Shown: positions 48,260 through 59,935, counted from the stretch's first letter. The stretch is 64,000 nt of DNA from Nymphaea colorata (GCF_008831285.2 NC_045138.2:16463934-16527933), one strand, 5' to 3'. The notes: a model not told the origin generated them from the sequence alone. A program made the numbers and translations.

Positions 48260-48336
48260 ATGGGTTTGTTCATTCAATGAGCCATAATTAATTTGTAATG
48301 GGTTTGTTTATTTAATGAACCATATATTAATTTGTA
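48260..48336 (+). repeat. 38-bp tandem duplication
   Basis: Two copies starting ATGGGTTTGTT (48260 and 48298) and ending TTAATTTGTAA, with several substitutions. Confidence 0.8.
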
Positions 48337-48358
48337 AATAGAAGAAGAATGTTATGAA

Positions 48359-48365
<7 letters not shown>

Positions 48366-48417
<52 letters not shown>

Positions 48418-48418
48418 T
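48366..48418 (+). repeat. (TA)n microsatellite
   Basis: About 26 TA units with one TG interruption. Confidence 0.95.
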
Positions 48419-48599
48419 GGGGTGAGATTAACATATGAGTATATGAGTGAAGGCCAAAGCCATCTTCGTTCCTTTTATCTCCACAAGATTCAGGGTTGTG
48501 TCAGATGATGTCCTAGTTGTGTTTCAATTTGTATAATTGGTATTCTTTTTTCTTTTTTTTCAGAGTAGAAAGTTGAAGCCATTAGAGTTCAAAATGACC

Positions 48600-48840
48600 A
48601 TATCGAGAGGGTCAGAAGGAGAGGAGGTGGAGGCGGAGAGGGGGAAAAAGGAGAGGCAGAGGAGGGGAAGGGGAAAGAAGGAAGAAGGAGAGGAGGATGG
48701 GGGACCGGCCGGGCTGGGCCGCGTCATTGGGCTCGCGCCCGGCTTGGGACCCAGATTCGGCCCGACCGGGCCAGGTACGGGTACCTGCCGGCAGCTTGGC
48801 CCGACGCTTAGGCTTACTCATACTCCGTCCCGACAACTTT
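48600..48840. other. Purine-rich then GC-rich repeat-like stretch
   Basis: A GGAG/AAGG-rich run (48605-48700) is followed by CCGGGCTGGGCC/CGGCCCGACC sequence of the kind found in plant DNA-transposon ends. The open frame across it is composition-driven. Confidence 0.35.
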
Positions 48841-49138
48841 ATACAATTTTTTATTTTTTAAAAAATAAAAATATATAAACATCTTCCTCCTAAAATTATC
48901 CCTCAAAAAAAAAAAATTAATAGACCTCATGATTTTTTTTTTTCTTCTACTTCTCCACCGCCATTATGCATCGTTTGCTTCACACATTTTCCTAATCATG
49001 TAACAAACACTGAAGCTAAGAAATCAGGTAGGGGCTAGCATGTATAGAAGAGAAAAGCTATCCCTCTAATTTTCATGGCAAAACTAAATCCACCCTTTCC
49101 TTACAGTACTTTTGACAGCTTTATTCATTCAAACACCT

Positions 49139-49306
49139 CAAGAAGCAAGAAATTTTGGGCTGAGGGACACTAATTTCAAATTTTCATGCTTTTACATGTA
49201 CAAATGTACATAAATGATCAACTATTTAAAATGAAAAATAAAGAAAATTTGTGGTTGGTGCAAGCAATTGCCAAAACCATTTCATATGTGGCTCCGCTAC
49301 TGCAGC
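49139..49306 (+). repeat. Dispersed repeat, copy 2
   Basis: Contains GCAAGAAATTTTGGGCTG near the left and CATATGTGGCTCCGCTACTG near the right, matching the end motifs of the copy at 43507-43697. Confidence 0.5.
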
Positions 49307-49526
49307 AGACGGAAAGGATATGAGTAGAGGAAATATAAATTTCCCCAAGTAAAATCTCTAATCAAGTTTCAACCTTTCCATTTTATAAGTTGAGATTCCT
49401 TACATGTTTGCCTTCCCCATTGAGAAGGTAAAAGTTTTCCTATGCACGTTGATTAACAAGGTAAAAGTTTTTCTGTCTAAACCCGGAGAACCTAAATGCA
49501 TAAGAAATTGAAAACCAAAAACGCTA

Positions 49527-50067
49527 AGGGGCGTTTGGATGACACCCTCCTCTAACCCAGTTTTATAAAAACTTGACTTTATGAAAAACATGTTTTTTTA
49601 ATGAATTTTAGAATTTTTTTTCTTGTTTGGGTAAGACGGCCAAAATCTCGTATTTAAATAACCTAAGGGGATCAGGTTTTTCACTATCTTTTACAAAACC
49701 AGGTTTTGTCAAAACTGAGTATTCTTCAAACCCAGTTTTCATGGCACCTAAACATTTCAAAACCTGGTTTTGAAGTGTCACTTAAACACTCCCTTAAAAG
49801 TCTAAAGGGGCTTTTGAATGATATCTCAAAACTAAGTTTTGGAGGAAAAACTCAGGTTTGGAGTGTTTGGCTGCCATCGAAACTAAGTTTGAGGAAAACC
49901 CAGTTTTGATAAAACCTGCTTTTGTAAAATAAAGTGAAAAACTTGAGCCCTCTCAGGTTATTCACAAAAACCAGGTTTTAATGCTAATTAAAAAAAAAAC
50001 TATAGTTTTCATAAAACCAAGTTTTTAGAAAACTAGTTTAGATAATAATATAATCCAAATACCCCCT
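49527..50067. mobile_element. MITE-type element with AAACCAGGTTTT-rich interior
   Basis: The left end AGGGGCGTTTGGAT and the reverse complement of the right end (AGGGGGTATTTGGAT) are near-matching terminal inverted repeats. The inside is dense in AAACCAGGTTTT/AAAACCTGGTTTT motifs and has an internal boundary at about 49797-49803 (AACACTCCCTTAA then AAAGGGGCTTTTGAATGA), so it may be two nested or fused copies. A related copy lies at 59783-59935. Confidence 0.6.
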
Positions 50068-50750
50068 AAAACTATACCTAACAGTTTATATTCCTAAGTA
50101 TTTTGTAGAAAATAACTAGGTATTCGCGCTGGTGCACTGGAGCGAAAACCGATATATACGACATTGAACTGTGAAATTATTTTTTTATTAATTAAGTAAT
50201 TAAGTTAACACGGCTGTTTTCTATAAGCAATAAATTCCCTTTCGACATTGGCCTCTCATTACCTTCATTAAGTAATAAAAATACATGATTTCCACAATAA
50301 TCACCTACCATTGCAAAATTTAATATATTATTCAACTTATAAGCTTCATCCTTATGGTTCACTTTGGCCCTATTGGGTCTGGTTCGCCTAGTGATACTGT
50401 CTCGGAATCCACGAGAAAGTATCATATTCATACGGGCTTTCTTTCTCCAAAAAAGAAAAATATTTGTTTTGTTACAAGTATGCATTTAGATTCAACTAGA
50501 GGAGATTTGAAAAATCATGAGTTGTTCGAGTCTTATTTGAGACTATAATTATCATTATTTTAAATTATTATACCTTTATTTTGATTACATTTTCGATATC
50601 AAAATAAAAAATCTTTACTCATATCGTAAAATTGATTTTATTTCTTTGGATCTTATTTACAAAACCAGCGCAACAGCTCCAAATATGAACAATATTATTA
50701 GCGGATATTTACAAAACCAAGAAGATATTTTATTTTTGTATTCATACAGG

Positions 50751-50786
50751 CGCATGCGCGCGCGCGCGCGCACACACACACACACA
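50751..50786 (+). repeat. (GC)n-(CA)n alternating purine-pyrimidine tract
   Basis: GCGCATGCGCGCGCGCGC runs into CACACACACACA. It is about 36 bp of strict purine-pyrimidine alternation, 100 bp before the start codon of the transporter gene. Confidence 0.95.
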
Positions 50787-50884
50787 AGAAAGTGGTACTT
50801 CATCCTTCTCATCCTTCTGTGTACTTATGGAATAGACTAGAAGCTACATTAAACGGACGTCAGAGAGATATCAGACTCAGAGAG

Positions 50885-53053
50885 ATGGCTACTGGTTTCA
50901 CGGCGTGCTCTGCCATGGACAAGGCAAAGGTGCTATTGGAGATTGTGAGGGGAAGATGGTTCATGGTGTTTGCTTCTTTACTTATTATGTCTGCATCTGG
51001 TTCTTCCTATCTCTTTGCCATCTACTCCCCAAGCATCAAGTCCTCTCTGGGCTACACCCAGCAGACGCTCAACACTCTGAGCTTCTTCAAGGACCTCGGC
51101 GCCAACGTAGGCATCCTCTCCGGCCTCATCAATGAGGTCACTCCCCCTTGGGTGGTGCTCGCCATAGGAGCCGCCATGAACCTCGGTGGCTACCTCATGA
51201 TGTGGCTCGCAGTCACCAGACGCATCTCCCAGCCCAAGCTGTGGCAGATGTGCCTCTACATGTGGATCGGCTCCGACTCTCAGTCCTTCGCCAACACAGG
51301 ATCCCTCGTCACCTGCGTCAAGAACTTCCCGCAGAGCCGCGGCATGGTGCTTGGCCTGCTTAAGGGATTCATGGGGCTCAGTGGAGCTATCTTCACACAG
51401 CTCTACAATGCCATCTATGGCCACGACCCGGAGGGACTCCTTCTTCTCATCGCTTGGCTTCCTGCTGTCACTTCGATGCTCTTCCTCCCAGTAATTCGGA
51501 TTATGAAGGTACTGTACATTTCTTTTCTGCAGTAGTAGCATCATCAAAAGAATTTGCAGCAAAAGTTAAGCCCACTTAAGGAAGAATGGTAGCTAAAAGG
51601 ATGAAGTTTTAATTTGTTGTCATTTTTTTCAGTTCCTAAATGTTATTAGCTTTGTAATTTTTACTGTAAATTTAAAATTACCATGTTGGCAATGAAGATT
51701 TGCTTCAATCATGGTGTTGCCTCATGAGTTCTATTCCTTTAGCTTTCCTGCTAAGATTAACATCTTAATCATTTTATGGTTTAAGGAAATCTAAAGTTAA
51801 GTTGACTTAGGTGAAAACAATACAATAAATCACAGAAATCGATCTCATGCTACCTTTAAATCCTATTGCAGACAGAACGCCAAAAGAACGAGCAGAAAGT
51901 CTTCTACTCGTTCCTCTACATTGCGCTTGCTCTCGCTGGCTACCTCATGATAATGATCATCCTTCAAAGAAGAATTCACTTCACAGCTTCAGCTTACAGA
52001 AGCAGCGCTGCCATCGTTGTGTTGCTGCTCTTTCTTCCCCTCGCCATTATTGTGAGCGAAGAGATCTCAAAAATGAATCAATCCCCAATTCCTTGTGACA
52101 CAGCTAGCGGGTTAAAAGAACCAGCGAAGCAACAACAGGTGGAGGAATCACCAGCAGTAGTTTCAGCACCAGCAGAATCCGGCGGAACTGCTCCACTAAT
52201 ACCCGATGGTTCAGTTTCTCGCATAAAGAGCATGTTCAGGTCTCCAGACAGGGGAGAGGACTACACCATACTTCAAGCACTAGTGAGCATCGACATGCTA
52301 ATCCTGTTCTCTGCAGCCACATGTGGGGTAGGGGGGACCTTAACAGCCATTGACAACATGGGCCAGATAGGCGAGTCCCTCGGTTACTCGGCGCAGAGCA
52401 TCGGAACATTTGTGTCCCTGATAAGCATTTGGAACTTCTCCGGCCGCGTCGCTGCCGGATTTGTGTCGGAAATTTTCTTGACCAAGTACCAGTTTCCTCG
52501 GCCCCTGATGCTGAGTGGTGTTCTGTTGCTCGCTTGTGTAGGCCACCTGCTCATTGCCTTCCCAATTCCAGGGTCCCTCTACGTTGCTTCCATCATCATT
52601 GGCCTATGCTTTGGGGCACAATGGCCTCTGCTGTATGCCATAATCTCTGAAATCTTTGGGCTCAAATACTACTCTACGCTCTATAACTTTGGGTCAGTGG
52701 CCTCACCAATAGGGTCCTACATCTTCAATGTGAAGATTGCAGGGCAACTCTATGACAGGGAGGCCCTGAAGCAGAGGGCTGCCTCTGGGTTGCCCTTTGA
52801 GAATGGGGAATTGAGCTGCACTGGGGTGCAGTGCTATAGGCTCTCCTTCATTATCATAACAGCAGCAACCTTCTTAGGGTTCTTGGTGTCCTTGGTGCTG
52901 GTGAGGAGGACCAAGAAGTTCTATGCAGGGGACATCTATGCTAGGTTCAGAGTGAATAATAACATGGAGATGGTGGATCCCACCTTGGGTGAGACTGAGG
53001 AGGAACAATGTGGTGCTGCACCAGCTGGTCAAGATCATAGGACCAAAAATTGA
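50885..53053 (+). CDS. Nodulin-like major facilitator superfamily transporter (NFD4-like)
   Basis: Membrane transporter of the plant Nodulin-like MFS family, which includes NUCLEAR FUSION DEFECTIVE 4; the substrate is unknown. Exons 50885-51508 (208 codons) and 51872-53053 join in frame at IRIMK|TERQKN to give 601 aa, a normal length for the family. I chose the ATG at 50885 ([20 protein letters not shown]); an in-frame ATG 31 codons upstream (50792) is less like the family. Family signatures: [53 protein letters not shown] and, in the second half, [34 protein letters not shown] and [18 protein letters not shown]. About 12 hydrophobic segments lie either side of a polar loop near residues 280-345. 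CT-rich repeats follow the stop. Confidence 0.96.
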
Positions 53054-53590
53054 AGGTGGCACTGTTCTCTCTCTCTCTCTCTCTTTATATATATCACATC
53101 ATTTTGATTCCCGTGCGCATTAGGCTAATGAGAGCAGCAAGTTCTCTCTCTCTCTCTTTAGTTTGTTACTCAAAAAACTATACCTAAGTTAAGAGAGTTT
53201 TTACCCCACAATTCATATGAAGGTTGAATGCAATGGTTAGTTTGCATGGTACTTTTGACCCCACATTTCATATGATTCTGATCAGGAAGGTTTATTTGGT
53301 GCTGTCTATATATGGTTCATCGTTTTTGATGAGCCTACGTCCAGGACCAAAGGTCCAGAAGAACGCACACGGAGAAAATATTATCAATTGAAGAGAATGA
53401 ATACAACTATGCGTGAACAACATACTTTAAGGCTCAGCTTAGCAAATTGATAATTTCCAGCGTTTTCCTTTATCTACAAGATTTTGATTGATCTCATTTC
53501 TACAAGAAAGAAAAGGAGTGGCGTTTTGTCTATTTTGATTGATCTCATTTCTAAGAATTCTTCTAGCAATTTGATATAATGCCCATGACT
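53054..53590. other. Transporter 3' UTR and flank
   Basis: Two CT tracts (about 53067-53084 and 53142-53158) follow the stop codon. A short direct repeat (TTTTGATTGATCTCATTTCTA) occurs at about 53480 and 53535. No gene seen. Confidence 0.5.
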
Positions 53591-53720
53591 AATGCATAAC
53601 TTGACTAACATAATTAATTGCAAATGATATCTCAGGACAAGTCAAAGTAAGATACTGTAGAGATCCAATGATGTGCCTATAGAGAGTAGGATCACTGAAT
53701 GGCTTATCTGCTTCCTCAAT
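53591..53720 (-). pseudogene. Ty1/Copia reverse-transcriptase fragment
   Basis: On the minus strand this reads [20 protein letters not shown] and then [18 protein letters not shown], the conserved end of the Copia reverse transcriptase/RNase H region (family pattern: LYRSIVGALQYLTLTRPDI...). Only about 40 residues are present, with no surrounding gag, integrase or LTR. It abuts the plastid-derived piece at about 53721. Confidence 0.8.
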
Positions 53721-53828
53721 GCGAAACTTGCAACGCCAATCCCATTAGTAACTCCATCAATTACTCGTCCATCAAAAGAATGAGTTAGTTCCGCTAATCC
53801 TCGAACACCCCTAATGAATACTTTTTCA
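53721..53828 (-). pseudogene. ndhF: Plastid ndhF fragment (NUPT)
   Basis: Minus-strand translation contains [18 protein letters not shown] and [14 protein letters not shown], matching the C-terminal part of chloroplast NADH dehydrogenase-like subunit NdhF (family pattern: LAxxTHFFDRRVIDGITNGVG). About 100 bp is present. It is joined on one side to a Copia fragment and on the other to a psbB fragment in the opposite orientation, so it is not functional. Confidence 0.8.
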
Positions 53829-53921
53829 TCCGGGTATTTGGAGTTACAAAGGTGTCGCCCGGGCACACATTGTGTTTTCTGGCTTGTGCTTCTTGGTAGC
53901 TATATGGCATTGGGTGTATTG
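53829..53921 (+). pseudogene. psbB: Plastid psbB (CP47) fragment (NUPT)
   Basis: Plus-strand translation reads [18 protein letters not shown] and [13 protein letters not shown], which matches photosystem II CP47 ([20 protein letters not shown]...) with only a few substitutions over about 31 residues. The match stops at about 53921. ndhF and psbB are far apart in chloroplast genomes, so this is a rearranged or multi-origin insertion. Confidence 0.85.
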
Positions 53922-55170
53922 GGTATCAGAAACCAGAGCCAGAGACGCTAGCGGCGCGCAAAATGCCTATACGAACAAAATTCGTTATTGCGGGATAGGG
54001 ATATCGGACCAAAGCGTTTTGAAGTTTAGTCATTGGTGTGATGTTTGGTTTACAATCTTCCATTTTAGCTTTCTCCAATATATGGCTTGGCAGAGAAAAC
54101 CGAGATATTCATCAAATGCCTCCTATGAGTTCCTTTTGCTATTGGATGAAAGGGCGAAACTGCCTCACTTTCTTCATGTTTTTGGGGTTCATAACTAATT
54201 TAGAACATAGCGGAAACATCTATCAATTAAAGTGTAACACATCTACGAATTGCAGTCCAAATGAATACCATTCATGAAAATCAAAACTAACAATCGGACT
54301 TTCATCAACCCGCCAGCCCAATGAGCTCCTTTGTCGTGGGAAAGAGTTAAAGCTGAATGAAACTTTCTCGTGTCCGCCATGGACAAAAAGTCTGGGAATG
54401 AGAGATGTCGTCTTGCTGTTGGTTTTTCCTTTTGCACGTCTCAGGTAGAATGTTCCTCCCAAGGAGACGAGCATCTCCCAGTCGGTAACTAATAATTTAC
54501 TCTATTGTTGTAGTCATTTTTTTTATGAGCTCTAGTGATGAAAACAAGTTGAAATGTAAATGAAGAAGGTTTTGTGGATTCGTAAAAATGAACCAATAGG
54601 TTCAACTCCAAAAAGTTCTGTTCTTACCGATTTTAGGGTTTAATTTCTTTCAATTCCTTTGCTTTTTTTTAATTTGTTTTTGGCCACGTACAGTTTAATG
54701 GCAAAACCAGTTATTGACTTTAGATAATTAGCGAAAGTTGCGTATACTATGTTAAACATCTTTCCTCACTCAAATGGAAAAGTTTTGGTACTAAATTATC
54801 CAATTTGGATCCGATGTCGATATGCTCGATCTGGATAAGCATATAGGATCCAGTAATCGAATGCTGACCAACTTCATGTATAAATGTAAAATCGCTGCAA
54901 GATTTAAGATGTCATCAGCTGTTTCTAAGGTTGATTTAGACACGAAACTTAATCGAGAAATGTCATTGAAGCTGCCCATACCCATGTCGGGAGAACATAT
55001 GTGAAGGCTATATCAAAAATTAGGTATGTGTGAGGGTGCGCACTACTACACATTAGACTCACAAGAGACATCGACACAACTCAGGACCCTAAAGGCAGGA
55101 GGAATGAAGGGGCTTTCGAACCCTTATCCTCCATGGTAGACTTGACGGGGCTTATGTTCAAGCTCTATCA
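53922..55170. other. Unidentified stretch right of the plastid mosaic
   Basis: The stretch 53922-54480 has even base composition and long, partly open frames on both strands, unlike the AT-rich spacer further right. It could be more organelle-derived or transposon sequence, but I could not match it to a named gene. From 54480 to 55170 it is ordinary AT-rich spacer. Confidence 0.35.
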
Positions 55171-55178
55171 CCTTAAGC

Positions 55179-55542
55179 TAGGGGTGAACAACGAGTCGAA
55201 CTACTCGAGCTCGACTCGTTAAAACTCCGCTCGTGAATGAGTTTGAGCTAAGTCATTTGCTTAACGAGTCGAGCTCGAGTTCATGAGTCGATTCATTCAA
55301 ATAATCGAGTTGAGTTCGAGCTCAACACGTAACTGTTGAGTCGAGCTCGAGCCTTAATCAAGTTTGTCGAGCCTTAATCGAGTCGAGCTCGAGCTCAACA
55401 TGTAACGATGAATATCAATTCTATTCAAACGAGTTTGTTGAACTTTAATCAAGTTGAGTTTGAGCTATTCTCGAGGTTTCATTAGTCGAACCGAGTCCAA
55501 ACTAACTGAATTCGACCTCGACTCAGCTCGTGTTTACCCCTA
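55179..55542. mobile_element. hAT-type MITE with perfect 8-bp target duplication
   Basis: The left end TAGGGGTGAACAACGAG and the reverse complement of the right end (TAGGGGTAAACACGAG) form terminal inverted repeats. Flanks are identical 8-mers, CCTTAAGC at 55171-55178 and 55543-55550. The 364-bp interior is dense in GAGTCGAGCTCGAG-type motifs and encodes nothing. TIR sequence and 8-bp duplication match hAT-superfamily non-autonomous elements. Confidence 0.92.
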
Positions 55543-55550
55543 CCTTAAGC

Positions 55551-58500
55551 ATGTTCTCCTTTGATGGATTTCATAAGTTGGGGACTGGGGATGCAAGTAT
55601 TCTGTATCTAGTTTGAAGATTTGGCCGATTTCTAGTGCATCGTCACTTGTTTGGATCCGGCCTCTAACGCATCTTGTTGCAGCAAATCGTGTTTGCATCC
55701 TCGCTATCAACAAGGGAAGTCCTTGCCCATTTATGCAAGGACAGGCTTAGGGTTCTCTGCAAGTCGAGATTTGCCTGTGCAAACTGTGGCCATGCTATCC
55801 CGTAAAGTTACATACGGCCAGGTCTCTGTCTCCATTACAGGAACTCGGCCAAAAAAGAACACGAGGTTTTTGCACAATTTTCCAGCAGCAGTACTGTATA
55901 TGAAGACAGATAACATGTGGATATGTTGGGAGTTTCCGTGTGAATTATACATATGCAAATGCAACATATCTGAATTATATATATGCAAATGCAAGGCAAT
56001 TGAAATATGTTTATTGTTAGATGTTGTCAGATGACTAAAATTTTAAAATTTATTATTGAAAAACCGTTTTTCAAGGGTATTAATAATGGTTTATAGTATA
56101 CTGACAGTTTATGATGGTTTTAACAGGTAATTTATGTTATATTCAACCACAAATATATCTATATATATATATATATTTCACATTTTTATAGCGCTCATGT
56201 GGAGGTGATGAACTTGGCCTGGGCGCTGGTTTCGCAAGTTTCACCAAACTGGACTTGAGAACTAGTGCCATAGTTGAAATCGGAACTAGGGATAAGCTAG
56301 AACCGAATCTGAAGCCCATCCAACTCTGGTTAATTTAATTTAGTCGGATACAAACATGGGAGAAGATCCAAAACCCAATAATAGAACTGGATCTGATTTT
56401 CAAACAAAGGATGATGGATCTGACTTAGCAGATTGAATTTTATGTGAGGAATACCAGCTGAGTTCGGAGCGTATGCTTCCCTCGAGCACAGATTTCAAAA
56501 TCGGATCCGGGTCGAATCCAAATGGTGCTCGATTTCTTTCCCTTTCATATTTTTTGTTTGTTTGTATGAAAGCAGCTAGCATGCAATGGCAACTGCATTA
56601 TTATGTTCAAATTCACAAGATTGTCTCCTTGTTAGATATTTAAATTGGTCAATTTTTAGTTCTTTTGGAGACACTGAAATTGGGTGGTTGGACATTAGCC
56701 TTTCCTAGGTCTATTTCTCATCAAAGGGGTCCCTCAATCATGAGAGGACAAGACTATATAAGCTCTAGTTAGACAAAAATAGGTCACATATATTAAGTTA
56801 ATTAATTTTTTTAAATAATCTATACAGACAAACGACTCTTATTATACTAAAAATCCTTGAGTTCTAGTAGCTAAATCCATATCTTTCATAGGGAATAACT
56901 TGAATCAAAACATGCTTTATACTAAATCAGCGTTTATAAATATATTAGGATGTTCATATTTTGTTTAGAGTTTTTTAGCAAAAAATTTAAAAGCTTGTTT
57001 GAGTGCCTCTTTTTTCCTTTCTTATTCAATCACTGACGTTAAATGACCAAAGTCATTTCTAATAGATGTGACAACTTAAAAGTGTGGCACCTATCTGTTC
57101 TTCTCTTTCTCTCTCATATATATATATATATATAATGGTAGACAAATAAGAACAATCTTAGCCCTTGATTTGTCTTTTACAAGAGATTAGACGACTAAAA
57201 TACCTTCATCACTTTGTCTTTGTGCGTTTGATACGATCAAATCCATTGCTTCTTTGTTCTCCATCTTTTTCTTTTTGAACTCAAATTTCTGAAAGGTCAT
57301 AATCCACCTCCCAAGAAATGAAAACAACAAAACACCGTACCTTTCGTTGATGCTAATTGATGGTGAAGGAAAGCCCTTCTTCTTACAGGCTCATGCTTCC
57401 CTCCAAATGAAAAATCGAGTGGCTTCCTAAGAAGAAGGAAAAAGACAAATAAGAGAAACTGCCTAGAAAGTTAGGCCCGTAAAATGAAAACATTCAAACT
57501 ATAATTTTTAAGGGAGCTAGGATTTTTTTTTTTTGAGGGACATTTATGCAAAGTAATTAATTTTTAAAGCTTTCAAAAATTTAAATATAAATTAATAGTA
57601 AACTGAATGAGGGCATAATATATATATATAAATAAGCAAATGAATAATATAGGTGACCTTTGTTCTTAATTAGGCCATATGTTTATAGTTAGCAAACATA
57701 TGGAATGTAAATTTAATTAAGAAAAGCATAAATAGGCATAAGCTTTTGACATTACGGAAAATGTGCCCAAAGTAACTTTTTGCATGCTTATATTATAATG
57801 ACAAAGTCACAAAAATCCTTTGGTGAATCCAATTTCGGTTAATTCAAGTAATTACTAACCAAAGTTGGGATAACGAGTTTAAACCACCAAGGAACTTTCA
57901 GGGTAATTTATTCTCATGTTCATTATTAATATTTCTATCACTCTTTAACCATACGCACCATTGTTGACATATACTTAGCAATTAGTTAGGTGGAGTTTTA
58001 ACAGCACGTAAATTAGCTAATTAGGTTCACAATGTTAGCGAAAGTATAAATTTCAACTATTATCTTATCCTTTGATGTACAAGGCAGTCGACTGTATTAT
58101 GAAACATGTGATTGCTGTTATAATTCATAATTCAACGCACTATTTCTCAGGACCGTAAAATTTCCAAAACATGCTCTGTGAAACCTCAGGACGAGGGAGA
58201 TGGTGAAAAAATAACCACTCTCTCCCTTGAAAAAAAAAAAAAACCCAAATCCAAATCAGAATTGGTCCGGACCAATATACGAGACACGATCTGATGTTGT
58301 TCATCAGGTCTTGGTAGGGATTAAAGATCGTGAGCGAACGAAAAAAAAAAAAAAAAAAACTCAAAAGATGAAGAAGCACCATTTCAACAAATAAGAATTT
58401 CCTTTCTTCTCAAATCTGATAAGCTATAAAAATGGATTCGAATTCTTATAAGGCTCAGAATTAATTAGCAAAAAATTCAGACCGTATCTGTATCATAATT

Positions 58501-58808
58501 CAAGTGGAAAATCTGATCATGCAAAAAAGTCAGCTCTTGCTTTTTAACATGTCGAATTGAATATGACGAAGGACGGCTCAAGGGGAGACGGAACTGCTCG
58601 TATATTTAATTTGCAACCTATGCTTGGCGGAGTAGAGTAGTGCACATCAGAGGCCATGATTTGATGTCATTTTGTCGCATTGGAAGGTGCCCAACTTCCG
58701 TCAGGTTTCACAAAGGTTCTCCTTATAATTTTGAAGCTCGTGATGTCCCTTCGATTTGATGGCATTCACCCAAAGTCTTATTCGGATGAACATAAAAAAA
58801 TGAGTAGG

Positions 58809-58810
<2 letters not shown>
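55551..58810. other. Intergenic, no gene seen
   Basis: Spacer. A 127-codon open frame (55651-56034, plus) has no recognised domain. A tandem pair of GAATTATAYATATGCAAATG motifs lies at about 55940-55994. TA runs occur at 56162-56176, 57116-57134 and 57620-57630. Poly-A/T runs occur near 58230 and 58345. Confidence 0.45.

Positions 58811-58881
<71 letters not shown>
58811..58881 (+). repeat. (TA)n microsatellite, ~35 units
   Basis: Uninterrupted TA dinucleotides over about 70 bp, the longest simple repeat in the window. Confidence 0.97.
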
Positions 58882-58885
<4 letters not shown>

Positions 58886-59782
58886 AAAGAATTTTATTTT
58901 GACGCTATTAAAATTTTAAAATTATAGTTTAGCCGATGTGCCCCCAAATAGCAATAGTAATCCCATTAATACAGAGTTTGTGGAAAGAGGAGAATTGGGA
59001 AAAAGGTGTTCAGCTTTTTTTTTCTTTTTTTTTTTGAAAAAGATAGATAAGAATAAGAAGTTAATGAAAATAAAAGTGAATTAAGATATTTAAAAAATAG
59101 TTAAAAACCTGGGATGTGGCCCTCTTTAATTGAACCAGTTTGAGACTGATTTGGTTCAATTTGACCAATACCGATAACATCGAGGAAAATATCGCTTCAG
59201 GTTTACTTTGACGGCCATCGAACCAACTGCTAACATCCAAATGGATGTAAATGATTGACATTTAAGTGACTAAGAAAAAAAACTCAAAATCATTTACCAC
59301 AAAAATGCTGTGCCTTTTTAAATTTCATCTAATAAGAGGACGCCATAAGTAATACTTCCCCATTCAGCCACTTATCAGCCGATATTTAAATAGAAAAATA
59401 AATAAAGACATGGAGTCCAATTGTTTGCTAAAGGACTTTACAGGCTCTAGTCAAATATAATTATTGAACAAGAAAATTATTGGGATATGGGTTTCTTGTT
59501 TGATGTGGAAACTTTATTTCAAGAGTTTTTAATGAATTTAAAAAAAAATTAGTTTTTTTGTTTACCTAAAACTTAATTTTTGAATTGAAACTACCCGACC
59601 CACATGCACACTGAGCTTGGACCCCTAGTTCGACAGATCTCAATTTGTTCCCTATCTGCTTCGATTCCAACCTCCAAAAGAGTATAAATAAGGACAACCA
59701 CCACTTAACAAATCTTTTATAAGTCTTTGAAGATCTCTCGCAAGCTTAAGAAAGTTTTCAAAACGACAGGTTACGATGAATA

Positions 59783-59935
59783 ATCTAAGGGGGGCTAAGT
59801 TTTTTACTCCCTTTTACAAAACCAAGTTTTATCAAAACTAAATTTTCGGTAAACCTGATTTTCATAGCATTCAAGTCAAGGTTTGCCTCTAAAACCAGGT
59901 TTTTGGGAGTCTTCAAAACACTCTCTAATTGACGA
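59783..59935. mobile_element. Partial copy of the 49.5-kb MITE family
   Basis: TTTTACAAAACCAAGTTTTATCAAAACT..., followed by ...CCTGATTTTCATAGCA and AAAACCAGG, aligns with 49664-49797 in the same order. A further related piece (TTTAATGAATTTAAAA, near 59530) may be the other part, separated by unrelated sequence at about 59590-59770. Confidence 0.5.

Noticed and set aside
50978..51562. 194-codon minus-strand open frame
   Set aside because: Antisense shadow of the first exon of the transporter.
53922..54480. Further plastid or mitochondrial genes right of the psbB fragment
   Set aside because: Composition and partly open frames hint at it, but no peptide could be matched with confidence to a named organelle gene.
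55651..56034. 127-codon plus-strand open frame
   Set aside because: No domain recognised and no intron or promoter context.
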